A DNA stretch of 64,000 nucleotides from Syntrophaceae bacterium. Lineage in GTDB: Bacteria; Desulfobacterota; Syntrophia; Syntrophales; UBA2192. Positions 39,703 to 48,891 of the stretch are shown here, in pieces. The position numbers and the translations under genes are program-made. Within the stretch, counting starts at the first letter, position 1; the number at the start of each line of letters is the position of its first letter. The DNA is taken from the NCBI GenBank assembly GCA_013177795.1, contig JABLXY010000003.1:537244-601243 (forward strand), in the 5' to 3' direction. The notes beneath the pieces are model-generated. The model was not told where the DNA came from, did no database searches, and saw only the letters and a list, made by a program, of their open reading frames with translations.

Positions 39703-42297
39703 ATGGCCCAATACGACATCAACCTCCGCGAATACTGGCGCATCGTCAAGAAGAGGCGCTGGATCATCCTCGTCACGCTCCTGCTGACGGGGACCCTCAG
39801 CACCCTGTTCGCCCTGCTGAGCAAGCCCGTGCCGCTCTACAAGTCCACGGCGAGCGTGAAGCTCGAGCGGGTCATGCTCTCCGGCGCAGGCATCTACCAG
39901 GAGTCGATGCCCTGGAACAACGCGGACATGCTGACGTCGCAGGCCGCCGTCGTGCGAAGCCACGGGATCGTCGAGAAGGCGGCCAAGAAGCTCGGCATGA
40001 TCCCCGCCAACCTCACCTCCGAGGAGGTGCGGGCCAACAAGGAATACCTGGCGACGGTCCTGAGCCTGCGGAACATGGTGGAGTCGGACTTCGAGCAGCA
40101 GATCGGGGTCATCAACATCCACGTGCAGTCCGAGGACCCCCGGCTGGCCGTGCGGCTGGCCAACACCATCGCCGAGGTCTACCGGGAGGAGCGGATCAAC
40201 GACACGAACAAGCGCTCGGTCAGCCAGAAGAGCTTCATCGAGGCCCAGCTCGTCCAGGCCCGGGAGAAGCTCAAGGCCTCCGAGGAGGCCGCCAAGGCCT
40301 ACCGGGAGCAGCACAAGCTCGTCTCCATCGACGCCGAGAGCACCGCCATGGTCTCGAAGCTCCAGGCCCTGCAGGCCGCTTACGACAAGGCCGTGGCCAA
40401 CGCCCAGAAGGCGGGCGAGATGCGGCGCCTTCTCGACCGGGCGGGATCGACGCCGCTGGGCTCCAAGACGAGCTTCCACTTCGAGGACGCGCCGGCCGCC
40501 TACAAGTCCTTCAACGACAAGCTCGTCCAGCTCATGCTCGAGCGCGACACCCTGCTGAAGACCTACACGGAGCTCCACCCGCAGGTGGCGGAGATCCGCA
40601 GGCAGATCGACGAGATCATCGTCACGATGAAGGGCCAGATGGCCGCCTTCGAGTCGCAGCTGCGCGAGGACATCCGGGACCTCAAGGCGAAGATCGACGA
40701 GACTGCGGAGCAGGTCCGGATCCTCCCGGAGAAACGTCTCGAGCTCTCGCGGCTCGAGCGGCAGATCCAGCTCAACCAGGAAGTGTTCAACATGCTGGAG
40801 CGCAAGTTCCAGGAGGCGCAGATCACCAACGCCGAGCGCGTGGAGACCGTGCAGATCATCCGGCCCGCCCTGGAGCCCCGGACCCCGTCCAACGCGCCCA
40901 AGATCAAGGAGAAGGCGATTGCAGGGTTCCTCATCGGGCTCATCCTCGGCATCGCCCTCGCCTTCCTCGTCGAGATGTTCGACACCTCGCTGGGGGCCAT
41001 CGAGGAGATCGAGAGCCTGCTGGGCGTCCACGTCCTGGGGCTGATCCCCCACGTGAGCCAGCAGGAGATCAAGGAGACGCTCAAGGAGAAGTACGCCGAG
41101 GACGTCGACGCGGAGGTGGCCGAGCGGGGGGCCCGGCTCGTCTCGCACTTCGCGCCCAAGTCGCGCCTCGCGGAGAGCTACCGCGCGATCCGGACGAACC
41201 TCGCCTTCGCCTGCCTGGACAAGGACATCAAGACGATCGTCCTGACGAGCTCCTCCCCCGAGGAGGGCAAGACGACCTCCATCGTCAACCTGGCCATCAC
41301 GATGGCCCAGGGCGGCAACCGCGTCCTGCTCATCGAGGGCGACCTGCGCAAGCCCATGATCTCCCGGATGTTCGGCATGGACTACGTGCCGGGGCTCTCC
41401 GACGTGCTGCTGGGCAGTTACGAGTGGCGGAAGGTCGTCCGGACCATCTCCGACATCATGACGGGCACGCTGAGCACCGACGACATCCTGCAGACGCCCG
41501 GCATCGAGAACCTCCACATCCTCTCGTCGGGGACGATCCCGCCGAACCCGGCGGAGCTGATCTACTCGAAGGCGATCGGCGACTTCATCGCCGAGGTCCG
41601 CTCCGCCTACGACGTCGTGCTCATCGACGCCCCCCCGCTGCTCGCGGCGACCGACGCGGCGCTGCTGGCCGCCAAGGCCGACGCCGTGGTGATGGTCTAC
41701 CGCGTGGGCCGGATCCCCCGCGGGGTGCTCAAGCGCGCCAAGGCCCAGCTCGACAACGTGAAGGCCAACGTCATCGGCGTCATCCTCAACGGCCTGAGGG
41801 CGGAGCTGAGCTCCGATTACGCCGACTACAAGTACAAGTACTACTACTACTTCTCCCAGAAGACGGACGGCAAGCCCGAGACGCCGGCCGACCGGATCCG
41901 GGCCATCCCCGAGATGCTGAAGGCGCGGCTCGGTCTCTTCAAAAAGGGCGTCGCCGGCGGCGGATCGGCAGAGGGAGAGCAGCCGGTTTCCGGCCGCTCG
42001 CTTCGGGACCGCATCAAGGCGGCGGGCGCGGCGCGCCCCTCCATCGGGCGCGATCCCAAGGAGGAAAAGAGGGCGGCGATCGTGAGGGCCGCCGTGTTCA
42101 TCCTGGCCGTCACGTTCCTTGCCGCCGGGATCCTCTACCAGATGGGCTATCTCACTTTCGCCGCGCCGTCGCTGGAGGCCCGGAAAATTCAGCACCGCGG
42201 GGCCGTGACGCCGGGTGACCCGCCGGCCGCGGCGAAGGCCCCGGGCGGCGAAACCGGTATCGTTGTCGGCACTCCGGGCCCCGGGGTGATGCGATGA
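39703..42297 (+). CDS. Wzc-like chain-length determinant and tyrosine autokinase
   Basis: 864 residues. A Wzz domain with its first transmembrane segment is at about 20-40, a long coiled-coil periplasmic region follows, then the second membrane segment near 405-430 (AIAGFLIGLILGIALAFLVE). The kinase domain has Walker A SSPEEGKTT near 523, A' LLIEGDLRKP and B VVLIDAPPL, and a tyrosine cluster DYADYKYKYYYYF near 705-717 as autophosphorylation sites. Unusually, about 145 residues follow the cluster, ending with another hydrophobic segment (FILAVTFLAAGILYQMGYL, near 805-825). It controls polymerisation and export, opposed by the phosphatase at 34581. Confidence 0.92.
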   Translation: MAQYDINLREYWRIVKKRRWIILVTLLLTGTLSTLFALLSKPVPLYKSTASVKLERVMLSGAGIYQESMPWNNADMLTSQAAVVRSHGIVEKAAKKLGMIPANLTSEEVRANKEYLATVLSLRNMVESDFEQQIGVINIHVQSEDPRLAVRLANTIAEVYREERINDTNKRSVSQKSFIEAQLVQAREKLKASEEAAKAYREQHKLVSIDAESTAMVSKLQALQAAYDKAVANAQKAGEMRRLLDRAGSTPLGSKTSFHFEDAPAAYKSFNDKLVQLMLERDTLLKTYTELHPQVAEIRRQIDEIIVTMKGQMAAFESQLREDIRDLKAKIDETAEQVRILPEKRLELSRLERQIQLNQEVFNMLERKFQEAQITNAERVETVQIIRPALEPRTPSNAPKIKEKAIAGFLIGLILGIALAFLVEMFDTSLGAIEEIESLLGVHVLGLIPHVSQQEIKETLKEKYAEDVDAEVAERGARLVSHFAPKSRLAESYRAIRTNLAFACLDKDIKTIVLTSSSPEEGKTTSIVNLAITMAQGGNRVLLIEGDLRKPMISRMFGMDYVPGLSDVLLGSYEWRKVVRTISDIMTGTLSTDDILQTPGIENLHILSSGTIPPNPAELIYSKAIGDFIAEVRSAYDVVLIDAPPLLAATDAALLAAKADAVVMVYRVGRIPRGVLKRAKAQLDNVKANVIGVILNGLRAELSSDYADYKYKYYYYFSQKTDGKPETPADRIRAIPEMLKARLGLFKKGVAGGGSAEGEQPVSGRSLRDRIKAAGAARPSIGRDPKEEKRAAIVRAAVFILAVTFLAAGILYQMGYLTFAAPSLEARKIQHRGAVTPGDPPAAAKAPGGETGIVVGTPGPGVMR

Positions 42298-42569
42298 ATG
42301 ACCTCAAGGCGGCCGGCAGAACGGCATCCTCAGGGGGCGGGCTCCGAAAGAGGCGCATCCGCGTGCCCCGGAGCGGCCTCACCCTGAAACGGTTTCTCTT
42401 AATCCTTGCCGCCGCCGTCCTCACATCCCTTCTCGTCGTTGCTCTCGGCGGGGTCTTCGACATCCCCGAGGACCGGACCTACCGCCCCCGGGACATCGAG
42501 CGCAAGTATCACGAAATGCAGCGGATGAAGGAAGCCGTCGAAAAGCAGCTGCCGGCCGGAGGCCGATAG
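42294..42569 (+). CDS. Small single-pass membrane protein, unknown function
   Basis: 91 residues, starting in an ATGA overlap with the Wzc-like gene. A basic N-terminal stretch (LRKRRIRVPRSG) precedes one membrane helix (about residues 33-53, FLLILAAAVLTSLLVVALGG), then a short charged periplasmic tail (YRPRDIERKYHEMQRMKEAV). It matches no family I know. Tight coupling to the kinase suggests an accessory subunit of the export complex. Confidence 0.65.
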   Translation: MNDLKAAGRTASSGGGLRKRRIRVPRSGLTLKRFLLILAAAVLTSLLVVALGGVFDIPEDRTYRPRDIERKYHEMQRMKEAVEKQLPAGGR

Positions 42570-42630
42570 CACTCCCGCCGCGCGACTCCCGCACCGACCC
42601 TTGCCGACGGCCGATGTCCCGTCCGCACCA

Positions 42631-42646
42631 TGGTTTGGTTCTTGCA
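42631..42646 (+). promoter_or_regulatory. Candidate sigma-54 promoter before the ligase/polymerase gene
   Basis: TGG at 42631-42633, ten bases, then GC at 42644-42645 in CTTGCA. It shares the block GGTTCTTGCATT(C/T)C with the site at 45778-45793 and lies 93 bp upstream of the start at 42739. Confidence 0.6.
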
Positions 42647-42738
42647 TTCCTTCGTTCGGACGGAGACCTGCGTCCGCCGCCCGCTTCACAGCGGCCGACG
42701 GGGGACGGCGGGGAAGTCGAACCGACGGTCGGACAAAG

Positions 42739-44136
42739 ATGATCGGGATCCAGAACCTCGAGGGGAATACGCGGGCGGCGGTTTTCCTGCTGGCGGCCGT
42801 CGGCCTTGCCCTGTGCGGGGCCATGCTGGCCAACAAGCTGTCGCTGGGCATCGCCGTGGCCTCCGTTGTCGCCATCATCGTCTTCACCTTCAGCTTCGTC
42901 AGCACCGAGATCGCCCTCTACATGCTCATCTTCTCGATGCTCCTCGGGCCCCAGCTGACCGTCGGGGGGGGAGACGAGATTGCCGCGGCCCGCGGCCGAG
43001 GCGTCGCCCTCAGGGCCGACGACATCCTGATCGCCGTAATCGGGCTGAGCTGGTTCCTCCGGATGGCCGTCGACAAGGAACTGGGCCTTTTCCGCACAAC
43101 GCCGCTCAACATTCCCATCGCCGTCTATTTCGTCATCTGCATCGTGGCCACGGTGCACGGCTATTACCTGATGCGCCGCCTGAACCCCGTCGTGGGGTTC
43201 TTCTTCATCCTGAAGTACTTCGAGTACTTTTTGATCTATTTCATGGCCGTCAACCACCTGCGGGAGAAGGATCAGATCCGCCGGTTCCTGGTCGCGATGC
43301 TCGTGGTCTGCTTCTGCGTCTGCGTCTACGCCATCTCCCAGATCCCCTACGTGGAGCGCGTCTCCGCACCCTTCGAGGGTGAGGAGGGCGAGCCCAACAC
43401 GCTCGGGGGCTACCTCGTGCTCATGCTCTGCCTGGTCGTCAGCCTCCTCGCGACACCGAAGTCGATCGGGAAAAAGCCCTTGCTGATCGTGCTGCTCGGC
43501 CTGATGCTCGTTGCGCTGGCGGCGACCCTCTCGCGCGGCTCCTGGGTCGCGCTGCCCCCGGCGATCCTGACGCTCATCGCGCTGAGCCGCAACCGTCTTC
43601 TCATCGTGATTCCCCTGGCCATCCTCTTGGCCGCGTCGCCCTTCATTCTCCCCAAGAGCGTCACCGACCGGGTCAACTACACCTTCAACCAGCCCGACAA
43701 CGACGAGCAGCTCAAGATCGGGGCCATCAAGGTCGACTCGTCCACATCGGCCCGCCTGATCTCCTGGAAGGTGATTCTCATGGAGGACTTCGTTCATCAC
43801 CCCCTGATCGGCTGGGGCGTGACGGGCCACTCCTTCGTCGACGCCCAGATCCCGAGAATCCTCATCGAGACGGGCCTGCTGGGCCTCACGGCCTTCCTCG
43901 TCCTCATCGCGCTTCTCTTCAGGCACGGCATGCGGGCGCTCCGCGCAAGCCGGGATCCCCTCTTCGAGGCGATTGCCGTCGGCTACATCGCCGGTCTCGT
44001 GGGGCTTCTCGTCCACAGCATCGGCGCCAACACCTTCATCATCGTGCGGATCATGGAGCCGTTCTGGTTCCTGACGGCCCTGATCGTCATGATCCCGCGG
44101 TTCGAAAACGCGGAGGGGCACAGGAGCGGCCGCTGA
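42739..44136 (+). CDS. O-antigen ligase/polymerase family membrane protein (Wzy/WaaL-like)
   Basis: 465 residues from ATG 42739. About eleven membrane helices flank one large periplasmic loop. ATLSRGSWVALPP and, after the loop, GWGVTGHSFVD followed by ETGLLGLTAFLVL are the Wzy_C-type motifs of O-antigen ligases and polymerases. In a Wzx/Wzy-type locus it would polymerise repeat units delivered by the flippase encoded immediately downstream; ligase and polymerase cannot be separated by sequence alone. It has its own candidate sigma-54 promoter. Confidence 0.87.
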   Translation: MIGIQNLEGNTRAAVFLLAAVGLALCGAMLANKLSLGIAVASVVAIIVFTFSFVSTEIALYMLIFSMLLGPQLTVGGGDEIAAARGRGVALRADDILIAVIGLSWFLRMAVDKELGLFRTTPLNIPIAVYFVICIVATVHGYYLMRRLNPVVGFFFILKYFEYFLIYFMAVNHLREKDQIRRFLVAMLVVCFCVCVYAISQIPYVERVSAPFEGEEGEPNTLGGYLVLMLCLVVSLLATPKSIGKKPLLIVLLGLMLVALAATLSRGSWVALPPAILTLIALSRNRLLIVIPLAILLAASPFILPKSVTDRVNYTFNQPDNDEQLKIGAIKVDSSTSARLISWKVILMEDFVHHPLIGWGVTGHSFVDAQIPRILIETGLLGLTAFLVLIALLFRHGMRALRASRDPLFEAIAVGYIAGLVGLLVHSIGANTFIIVRIMEPFWFLTALIVMIPRFENAEGHRSGR

Positions 44137-44198
44137 TCGCGATGCGGAAAGCCCTCCGCGATCAACCGTTGCACCGGACGTCCCGGTTCGGAATCGTC

Positions 44199-45752
44199 AT
44201 GGCATCGAAACCGACGGCATCGATTTTCAGGCAGGTTCTCGTCAGCGGTCTCTGGACGCTGGGGCTGCGCCTCTTCAACCGGGCGCTCGGGTTCGCGAGG
44301 ACGATCGTGCTCGCCCGGCTTCTGTTCCCGGCCGATTTCGGGCTCATCGCCATGGCGATGCTGTTCGTGACGGGCCTGGACAGCATCACCCAGACGGGCA
44401 TGCAGCAGGCGCTCATCCGAAAGAGGACCGGTGCCCGGGAATGCCTGGACACGGCCTGGGCCGTGACGCTCGGGCGGAGCCTTGTCCTGTGTCTCATCCT
44501 GGTTCTGGCCGCGCCCGTTGTGGCCGCCTTCTTCACGGAACCCAGGCTCACCGATATCCTCCGGGTCGTATCCCTCTCCGTTCTGCTCGGGGGTTTAGCG
44601 AATATCGGCATCGTCTTCTTCCAGAAGGACCTGGCATTCGACAGGCAGTTCCGATTCGAGGGATGGGCGTCGGCACTGGAATTCGCGCTGACGGTGCTCC
44701 TCGCCGCCGTGCTTCGGGACGTCTGGGCGCTCGTGTGGGGGGGGCTGGCCGGCAACGTCCTCCGGGTCTTCCTCTCCTACGCGCTGCACCCCTACCGCCC
44801 GTCGTTCCGCTTCGATCCGGCCGCCTTCCGGGAACTGCTGGATTTCGGCAAGTGGGTGTCCGGCTTCGCCGTGGCGGGCTTCGCCGTATCGCAGCTCGAC
44901 AGCATCCTGATCGGGCGGATGCTGGGGGCCGAGCCCCTGGGACACTACCAGATGGCCTTTCTGACCGCGGTGATCCCCTCATCAGAGGTGGCCATCGCCT
45001 TTTCCATGGTTGTCTTCCCTTCCTTCTCAATGCTGCAGGACCAGCCGGGCCGCCTGCGGGAGTCTTTCGAGAGGGTCCTCCAGACAACAGCCATGGTCTG
45101 CGCGCCCATCGGGCTCGGCATTCTCGCCGTCGCCCCGGAGTTCGTCCGCGTGGTCCTGGGCGAGCGCTGGCAGGGGATCGCCCCGGCCATGCAGATCCTG
45201 AGCGTCATGGGGATCGCGAAAGCCCTGGAAGGCACGACGGGTTCGCTGCTGATGGCCGTCGGCCGCCCGGGACTGCTCACGGGATCCTCGCTGCTGCAGC
45301 TCGGCATCCTGGCCGCGGGCCTCTACCCGCTCACCCTGCTGTGGGGCATCGCGGGCGCTGCGCTTGCCGTCGCGCTGACGGCGATCGCGGCGGCCGCCGT
45401 GGCGCTCACCGCTGCCGTCAGGATCGCGGGATCGCCGGTTTCCCGGATTCTCGCCCTGCTGGCCGTCCCGCTGGGGGCCTCGACGGTCATGGCCGTCGGG
45501 GTCATTCTGTTGAAGCGGCTGACAGGGACCGTGGCCCTGCCGGGGCTCATGTTCCTCGCGGCCGCGGGGCTCGGCCTCTACGCGGCCTGCCTCATCGCCG
45601 CCGATGCCGCACTCAGCGCGGGACGCTACAGGGGGCTCGTCGTTGAGGTGCTCAACGGCCTGTGCGCAGCCGGGGAAACACGCGGGCCCTCAGCCGGCGA
45701 AGCCCCTGACGGCCGGAAGGCCGCGCTCCGGGCGGAGAACCCCGTGCGGTAG
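44199..45752 (+). CDS. Polysaccharide flippase (Wzx/MOP superfamily)
   Basis: 517 residues from ATG 44199. VSGLWTLGLRLFNRALGFARTIVLARLLFPADFGLIAMA is the N-terminal signature of lipopolysaccharide-biosynthesis flippases; about 12 to 14 membrane helices follow, with QLDSILIGRMLGAEPLGHYQMAF in the middle. It would move lipid-linked repeat units across the inner membrane. The C-terminal ~35 residues are hydrophilic and unconserved. The next gene has a separate candidate promoter. Confidence 0.9.
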   Translation: MASKPTASIFRQVLVSGLWTLGLRLFNRALGFARTIVLARLLFPADFGLIAMAMLFVTGLDSITQTGMQQALIRKRTGARECLDTAWAVTLGRSLVLCLILVLAAPVVAAFFTEPRLTDILRVVSLSVLLGGLANIGIVFFQKDLAFDRQFRFEGWASALEFALTVLLAAVLRDVWALVWGGLAGNVLRVFLSYALHPYRPSFRFDPAAFRELLDFGKWVSGFAVAGFAVSQLDSILIGRMLGAEPLGHYQMAFLTAVIPSSEVAIAFSMVVFPSFSMLQDQPGRLRESFERVLQTTAMVCAPIGLGILAVAPEFVRVVLGERWQGIAPAMQILSVMGIAKALEGTTGSLLMAVGRPGLLTGSSLLQLGILAAGLYPLTLLWGIAGAALAVALTAIAAAAVALTAAVRIAGSPVSRILALLAVPLGASTVMAVGVILLKRLTGTVALPGLMFLAAAGLGLYAACLIAADAALSAGRYRGLVVEVLNGLCAAGETRGPSAGEAPDGRKAALRAENPVR

Positions 45753-45777
45753 ATGACGAGGCGGAATCCGTCGGATC

Positions 45778-45793
45778 TGGAGAGGTTCTTGCA
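45778..45793 (+). promoter_or_regulatory. Candidate sigma-54 promoter before the first glycosyltransferase run
   Basis: TGG at 45778-45780 and GC at 45791-45792 in TTCTTGCA, ten bases between GG and GC. It lies 27 bp upstream of the GT2 start at 45821, and a long overlapping gene series follows. Confidence 0.6.
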
Positions 45794-45820
45794 TTTCCTG
45801 TCCCCGACGGGGGATCGGAC

Positions 45821-46744
45821 ATGACGTCGGCGTTACAGGTTTCGGTGATCCTCCCCTACTACGAGGGGGAGCGCTGGATCGAACGCTCAGCGGCCAGCGT
45901 GCTGAGCCAGGCAGGGGTGCCTTTCGAGCTGATCGTTGTGGAAGACGGTTCCGCCGTTCCCGACGGAGCGGCCGGCAGCCTGTTGTCCGATGCGCGGGTG
46001 CGGCGCTTCCGGATCCCCCATGCGGGAAAGGGCGCCGCCCTCAATTTCGGTGCCGGGCAGGCGAGGGCCGGCCTGCTGTGCTTCATCGACCAGGACGACA
46101 TCATGATGCCGGGCCGGCTGGAGCGGCAGGTCCGGGCCATGTTGACTGACGGCACGGCCGATGCCGTCTATTCCGACTACGAGCGCGTCTTCGACGACGG
46201 GCGCCTCATCGACCGGTTCGTGAGCCGTCAGGCCTCCGGTGAAGAGTGCCTCCGGGCCATGGCCACGGACCTGGCGCTGGTGACCATGCAGACGATCATG
46301 ATCCGCGCGGACACCTTCCGCCGGATCGGCGGCTTCTCGGAGGACCCTGCGCTGACGGGGCTCGACGACGCGGAGTTCTTCGCGCGGCTCTTCGTCTCCG
46401 GTGCGCGGCTCCGCTACGAGCCCGGTGTCGTGCAGCAGTGGGTCCGGCACGACCGCAACTACTCGCAGAGCGAGCCCTTTCAGGACGCCCGGCTGGCGCT
46501 GATCGGCCACCTGAGGGACCTCGCGGGGCGGCACCCGCAGATCGCCAGCGTCCTGGGGCGCTTCACCCACGACGTGCACTACATGCGGGGGCTCTACTTT
46601 CTGGAAAACGGCAGGCGGCGGGAGGCGCTGCCCGAGTTCCTCCGGGCCGTCCGGAGCTATCCCCTCTTTCCCAACACGTACTATCTGCTCCTGAAGTCCT
46701 TGCTGCTGAGCGCTGCATCCCTCTCTGCAGGCCGGGCCGGGTGA
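45821..46744 (+). CDS. Family 2 glycosyltransferase
   Basis: 307 residues. VSVILPYYEGERWIERSAASVLSQ and VEDGSAVPDG form the nucleotide-sugar-binding fold; CFIDQDDIMMPGRLERQ provides the DxD-type metal site, and TGLDDAEFFARLFV the later ED-type motif. A C-terminal helical tail of about 60 residues includes a tetratricopeptide-like segment (YMRGLYFLENGRRREALPEFL). First gene after the preceding candidate promoter. Confidence 0.9.
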   Translation: MTSALQVSVILPYYEGERWIERSAASVLSQAGVPFELIVVEDGSAVPDGAAGSLLSDARVRRFRIPHAGKGAALNFGAGQARAGLLCFIDQDDIMMPGRLERQVRAMLTDGTADAVYSDYERVFDDGRLIDRFVSRQASGEECLRAMATDLALVTMQTIMIRADTFRRIGGFSEDPALTGLDDAEFFARLFVSGARLRYEPGVVQQWVRHDRNYSQSEPFQDARLALIGHLRDLAGRHPQIASVLGRFTHDVHYMRGLYFLENGRRREALPEFLRAVRSYPLFPNTYYLLLKSLLLSAASLSAGRAG

Positions 46745-46776
46745 CAGGGAGCCGTGGTGAGCCCCCGCGGACGGTG

Positions 46777-47817
46777 ATGATGAGAATCCTCTTGAGCGGA
46801 TACCACAACCCCCGCTACTGGACGGTGACGGAGTACATCGAGCGGGCGGTCCGCGCCCTCGGGCACGAGCTGCACGTCTTCGACGACGGTGCGCGGTGCA
46901 TCCCGGGCCGCCTCCGCGACCGCAGCCGGTGGATGGAGCGTGCGGACCGCGCGTGGCTCAACCGTCGCCTCCGCGCCCGCGCCGGGAGGCTCCGGCCGGA
47001 TGTGCTGATCGTGCTGGGCGGCGAGCTTGTCGATCCCGACACGGTGCATCGGGCAAGAGCCGAGGGGTCTGCCGCCGTTCTGTGGACCATCGACGCGCCG
47101 TGGAATTTTTCCCCCGTCCTCCGGGCTGCCCCGGCGTACAACCGCATCTTCTGCCAGGGCACGGAGGCACTGGAGATTCTGCGCGCAAACGGCATCGAGG
47201 GGGCCCGGTGGCTTCCCATGGGCTGCGACCCCGAGAGCCATTGCCGCATCTCCGACGGTGCAAAGGGGGGGCTCGGGCACGACGTCGTGTTCGTGGGGTC
47301 GCACTACCCGGTGAGGGAGCAGCTCTTCGCGGGCCTTGCCGGCACCGATTTCGCCATCTGGGGTCCGGGCTGGGAGCGGCTCCCGCCGGCCTCCCCGCTG
47401 CGTAAGCACGTCAAAGGCGCCCACACGGCGCCCGCGGTGTGGACCGGGATCTACCGCTCCGCGAAGATCGTCCTGGCCCCGCACTGGCGCGATCCCCGGG
47501 GCCGGGTCCCTTGCCACCAGGCAAGCCCCCGGGTGTTCGAGGCCATGGCCTGCGGGGCGTTCGTCCTGTCCGACCGCCAGCGCGACGTGCTTGCCCTGTT
47601 CCGCGAGGGGGAGCACCTGGCCTGTTTCGGGGATGCCGCGGAGCTGGCGGCGAAGGTCCGCTGTTACCTGGAAAACCCTGGCGAGCGGCAGCGCATCGCC
47701 CGGCAGGGCGCGGAGGAGGCCCTGCGGAGCCACACGTATACATGCCGGCTTCGGGACCTCCTCGAGGACGTCGGGCGCTGCGTCCCGGGCCGGGTTGCGG
47801 CGGGTGCGGCATCATGA
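46777..47817 (+). CDS. CgeB/DUF3880-like glycosyltransferase, paralogue 1
   Basis: 346 residues from ATG 46777. ILLSGYHNPRYWTVTEYIERAVRALGH opens a Rossmann-type N-terminal domain; VLWTIDAPWNF, IFCQGTEALEIL, VVFVGSHYPVR and the C-terminal QASPRVFEAMACGAFVLSDRQ define the GT4-like fold with a nucleotide-sugar site. It is closely similar over its whole length to the protein at 48892-49920. The stop overlaps the deacetylase start (ATGA). Confidence 0.83.
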   Translation: MMRILLSGYHNPRYWTVTEYIERAVRALGHELHVFDDGARCIPGRLRDRSRWMERADRAWLNRRLRARAGRLRPDVLIVLGGELVDPDTVHRARAEGSAAVLWTIDAPWNFSPVLRAAPAYNRIFCQGTEALEILRANGIEGARWLPMGCDPESHCRISDGAKGGLGHDVVFVGSHYPVREQLFAGLAGTDFAIWGPGWERLPPASPLRKHVKGAHTAPAVWTGIYRSAKIVLAPHWRDPRGRVPCHQASPRVFEAMACGAFVLSDRQRDVLALFREGEHLACFGDAAELAAKVRCYLENPGERQRIARQGAEEALRSHTYTCRLRDLLEDVGRCVPGRVAAGAAS

Positions 47818-48875
47818 GACTGATCGTCACCGTGGACACCGAGGCGGACAACCAGTGGGCCTTCGACGGCAGGGTCACGCTGGACAATCTCCGGTGCCTC
47901 CCCCGTTTTCAGGCTCTCTGCGAGCGTTTCGGGTTCGTTGCGACATACCTCGTGGCCCAGGAGGTCATGCAGGACCGCGAAACGGTGAAGCGGCTGCGGG
48001 GCTGGCAGGATGAGGGACGGGCGGAGGTGGGCGCGCACCTCGAGCCCTGGACAACGCCGCCCCTGATGGCGCTCGAAAAGGAAAACCCGACGCTGCAGAT
48101 GTACCCCTCCCAGCTTCCCGCGACCTGGTTCGAGCGGAAGCTGCAGACGCTGACGGAGGGCATCGGAGAGCGGTTCGGCCGCCCGCCGAGGAGCTTCAGG
48201 GCCGCCCGCTGGGGGCTGGGCGCCTCCATGGTCGGCGCCCTTGTCAGGCAGGGATACCGGGTCGACTGCTCGGTCACGCCGAAAACCTCCTGGGCGGATA
48301 CGGGAAACGGGGCCCTCGCGGGGGGGCCTGACTACCGTCACGCACCGGCGACGCCGTACCGGCTCTCCGGGGAGAATGTCTGCCGGCCCGGTGAATCGGG
48401 GCTCCTGGAGGCCCCCATGACGGTTCTCTACACGGGCCGGCTGGTCCGCGAGGGATCGACGGCGGCCCGGCGCTTCTCCGCACTGCCGGAGTCGCCGGCA
48501 AAGCGCCTCCTCGACCGGACCGTGTTCCGGAAGAGGTGGCTCCGCATATCGCCGGCGAGCCGCCGCGGGGACTGGAGGGCCATCCACCGTGCGGCCGCGC
48601 GGGGCGGCATCGACGTGCTGGTGTTCATGATCCACTCCTCGGAGCTTGCGCCGGGCACGAGCCCGCTCACGCAGACGGAAGGTGACGCGGATGGCGTGTT
48701 TCGCCGCCTGGAAGAGATGTTCGGCGATTACCGGGCCCTCGGGGTGAAGGGCTGCACCCTGGGGAGTCTTGCTGAACCGTATTGGGGCCGGGGTACGGGG
48801 TTCAGGGGGAAGAGGGACCTGGGATCGCGCGCGGCCTGCCGGACGAGAAAGGCCGGATGCGAGCCGGTTCGATGA
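47814..48875 (+). CDS. Polysaccharide deacetylase-like protein
   Basis: 353 residues. LIVTVDTEADNQWAFDG is the first NodB-homology motif, with the catalytic and metal-binding Asp residues; VGAHLEPWTTPP is the H-x3-H-like metal-binding motif 2 in variant form, RSFRAARWGLG is motif 3, and FMIHSSELAPGTSPLTQTE supplies the late His motif. It probably removes N- or O-acetyl groups from the polymer or its precursor. The C-terminal ~40 residues are Arg-rich and unconserved. It lies between two paralogous glycosyltransferase genes. Confidence 0.8.
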   Translation: MRLIVTVDTEADNQWAFDGRVTLDNLRCLPRFQALCERFGFVATYLVAQEVMQDRETVKRLRGWQDEGRAEVGAHLEPWTTPPLMALEKENPTLQMYPSQLPATWFERKLQTLTEGIGERFGRPPRSFRAARWGLGASMVGALVRQGYRVDCSVTPKTSWADTGNGALAGGPDYRHAPATPYRLSGENVCRPGESGLLEAPMTVLYTGRLVREGSTAARRFSALPESPAKRLLDRTVFRKRWLRISPASRRGDWRAIHRAAARGGIDVLVFMIHSSELAPGTSPLTQTEGDADGVFRRLEEMFGDYRALGVKGCTLGSLAEPYWGRGTGFRGKRDLGSRAACRTRKAGCEPVR

Positions 48876-48891
48876 TGAAGAGCGCAAGCGC

